This document shows positions 23,756 through 25,000 of a stretch of 25,000 nt of DNA, one piece after another. Origin of the DNA: Glandiceps talaboti (taxonomy: Eukaryota > Hemichordata > Enteropneusta > Spengelidae); the NCBI RefSeq assembly GCF_964340395.1, contig NC_135550.1, positions 12,455,908 through 12,480,907 of the forward strand, written 5' to 3'. A model generated the notes under the pieces. It ran no database searches. It saw only the letters and a program-made list of their open reading frames with translations, and was not told the origin of the DNA. Position 1 is the first letter of the stretch, and every line of letters starts with the position of its first letter. The position numbers were made by a program, and so were the translations under genes.

Positions 23756-25000
23756 ACTTATTATTTAGTTGTTGTTTTTCCGTTCGTTGATGAAGAACTG
23801 TGGGTTTCTGAAGAAAAAAAAACTAAGATAATCACCACTATTCTGGTATTTAGAAATATTCTAGTTTGTTGAAAATTAATGTACTCTCACAAAGTCCGAA
23901 ACTTGGTATCGAAAGTGACAAATTTCGATTACATTTCAGGGCATTTGCACAATGATTTTGGATTAAAATACTTCGTTCTACAAGTAGACGCAGCGCCATT
24001 TCCAATGAAAGTATAATAGACGTGCATTCTAGATTCTTGCATACATATGAAGTCGTGCGAGCATGCGCAGTCATTACTTTTTTTCTCTCTCGTAATTTAA
24101 AGCAATTACACAGTGAATCAATAGTAGTCGGTGATAATTAAGTATATTAATTATGGAACACCTCGCCATTATCATCCCATTTCTTATCTATAACCTCCAG
24201 TAACCATTGTGTCATAAAGGAACTACAACTGTTGAATATTATATGAATTCTGATATGTTTAATATAAGCGCACAGACAATCAAATATCGAACATTGCATT
24301 TAATATAATGAAGATATCCTTCGTTTTTTTGATTAACGGTGAATGAATGGACGAAGGAATTATTTATGTATTTATCATTGCATTACTATATTTTAGCTTT
24401 GCTCGATTAGTTTGATTTTTCACTCAACAGTTCTGTCCGATGTACGCTACTACTACTACTTACTACTACTACACGACTTGTTTGTGTGGACAATTACACG
24501 GTAGTTGATAAAGTCGTTGTTAGATAAATTCGTTGTTTCTATGCAGTCATGTCTTGTCAGGAGTGGAACTAAAACGTCCTTTATTATCTTTTAACTTGGC
24601 TCATATCTGTCATGTTAACCTTCTCCTGTTCATTTCAATAAAAAGAAATGTGAATATTGTCGAACGGTGGACATATGTTTTTCATTTTTATCCATCAGTA
24701 TTATTCTTATCAATTTGTGACGTGTGTATGTATCTGTAAGCCGCCGAACACAACATCTATACCCGTGTACTATTAAGTATGTACAATTTCGCATACAATT
24801 TCCACCACGTCCATACGGTGGTTTTAAGTCGACATTTCCAATATGAAAATGTACAAATCTTCAGGGCTGACAGCTCACACGACTTGTTACCATCTGTGAT
24901 ACATGAAATGTAAAAATTACACATTTTAGTGCATAAGCTTTTTTTTCAAAATGTGAGAGATGTTTTTGTCCAGCTTTTAATAAAACGAATATTGATTTCA
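23756..25000. other. Non-coding stretch to the window end
   Basis: No gene is recognised. A short (CTA)n tract lies at 24446-24472. The open frames at 23850-24074 (minus) and 24533-24739 (+) have no known domain. Confidence 0.5.

Noticed and set aside
23569-23790. FVLFC-repeat frame that looks like a membrane protein
   Set aside because: It is a GTTTT pentanucleotide repeat read in frame, so its hydrophobicity is trivial.

Overview
This is a stretch of a eukaryotic nuclear genome, almost certainly a metazoan and most plausibly a marine invertebrate. It is AT-rich, gene-poor and packed with long uninterrupted microsatellites (TA, GA/CT, CA, CATA, CAAA, TCTG/GACA and GTTTT), which together fill roughly a tenth of the window. 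It has GT-AG splice signals and AATAAA polyadenylation signals. The phylum cannot be fixed from the sequence.

One gene can be supported firmly. A + strand transcription unit spans roughly 10580-12540. It has a TATA-type promoter surrounded by CRE-like bZIP sites, a non-coding first exon with two small upstream ORFs, one 193-base intron in the 5' UTR (10902-11094), and a single uninterrupted coding exon (11140-11988). The 3' UTR is AU-rich. The 282-residue product is a PAR-type basic leucine zipper transcription factor of the HLF/TEF/DBP, NFIL3, Giant and CES-2 group. It carries a perfect PLDLS motif of the kind bound by the corepressor CtBP. The promoter sites, the TTACGT half-sites further upstream, the upstream ORFs and the AU-rich 3' UTR together suggest a tightly controlled, short-lived and possibly self-regulating repressor.

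Left of the gene (1-10480): non-coding AT-rich DNA holding compound microsatellites (1045-1431, 4231-4402, 5074-5510, 7688-7767, 8707-9116). There is a weak minus-strand coding candidate (3623-3847), a possible decayed coding remnant (5636-6215), and an inverted pair of diverged repeat copies around a CA/TA microsatellite with strong hairpins (8603-8990).

Right of the gene (12540-25000): no convincing genes. There are further microsatellites (14522-14607, 15427-15740, 18069-18341, 19070-19194, 19388-19530, 23557-23755), a candidate orphan core promoter (16182-16214), a 315-base foldback MITE flanked by TTAA (20750-21064), and next to it a diverged tandem repeat carrying RFX X-box-like sequence (21284-21800). 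Nearly all long open frames outside the bZIP gene are translations of simple repeats, such as ER/DRQT, LSVC, IY, HTYI/CMYV and FVLFC, and are not genes.
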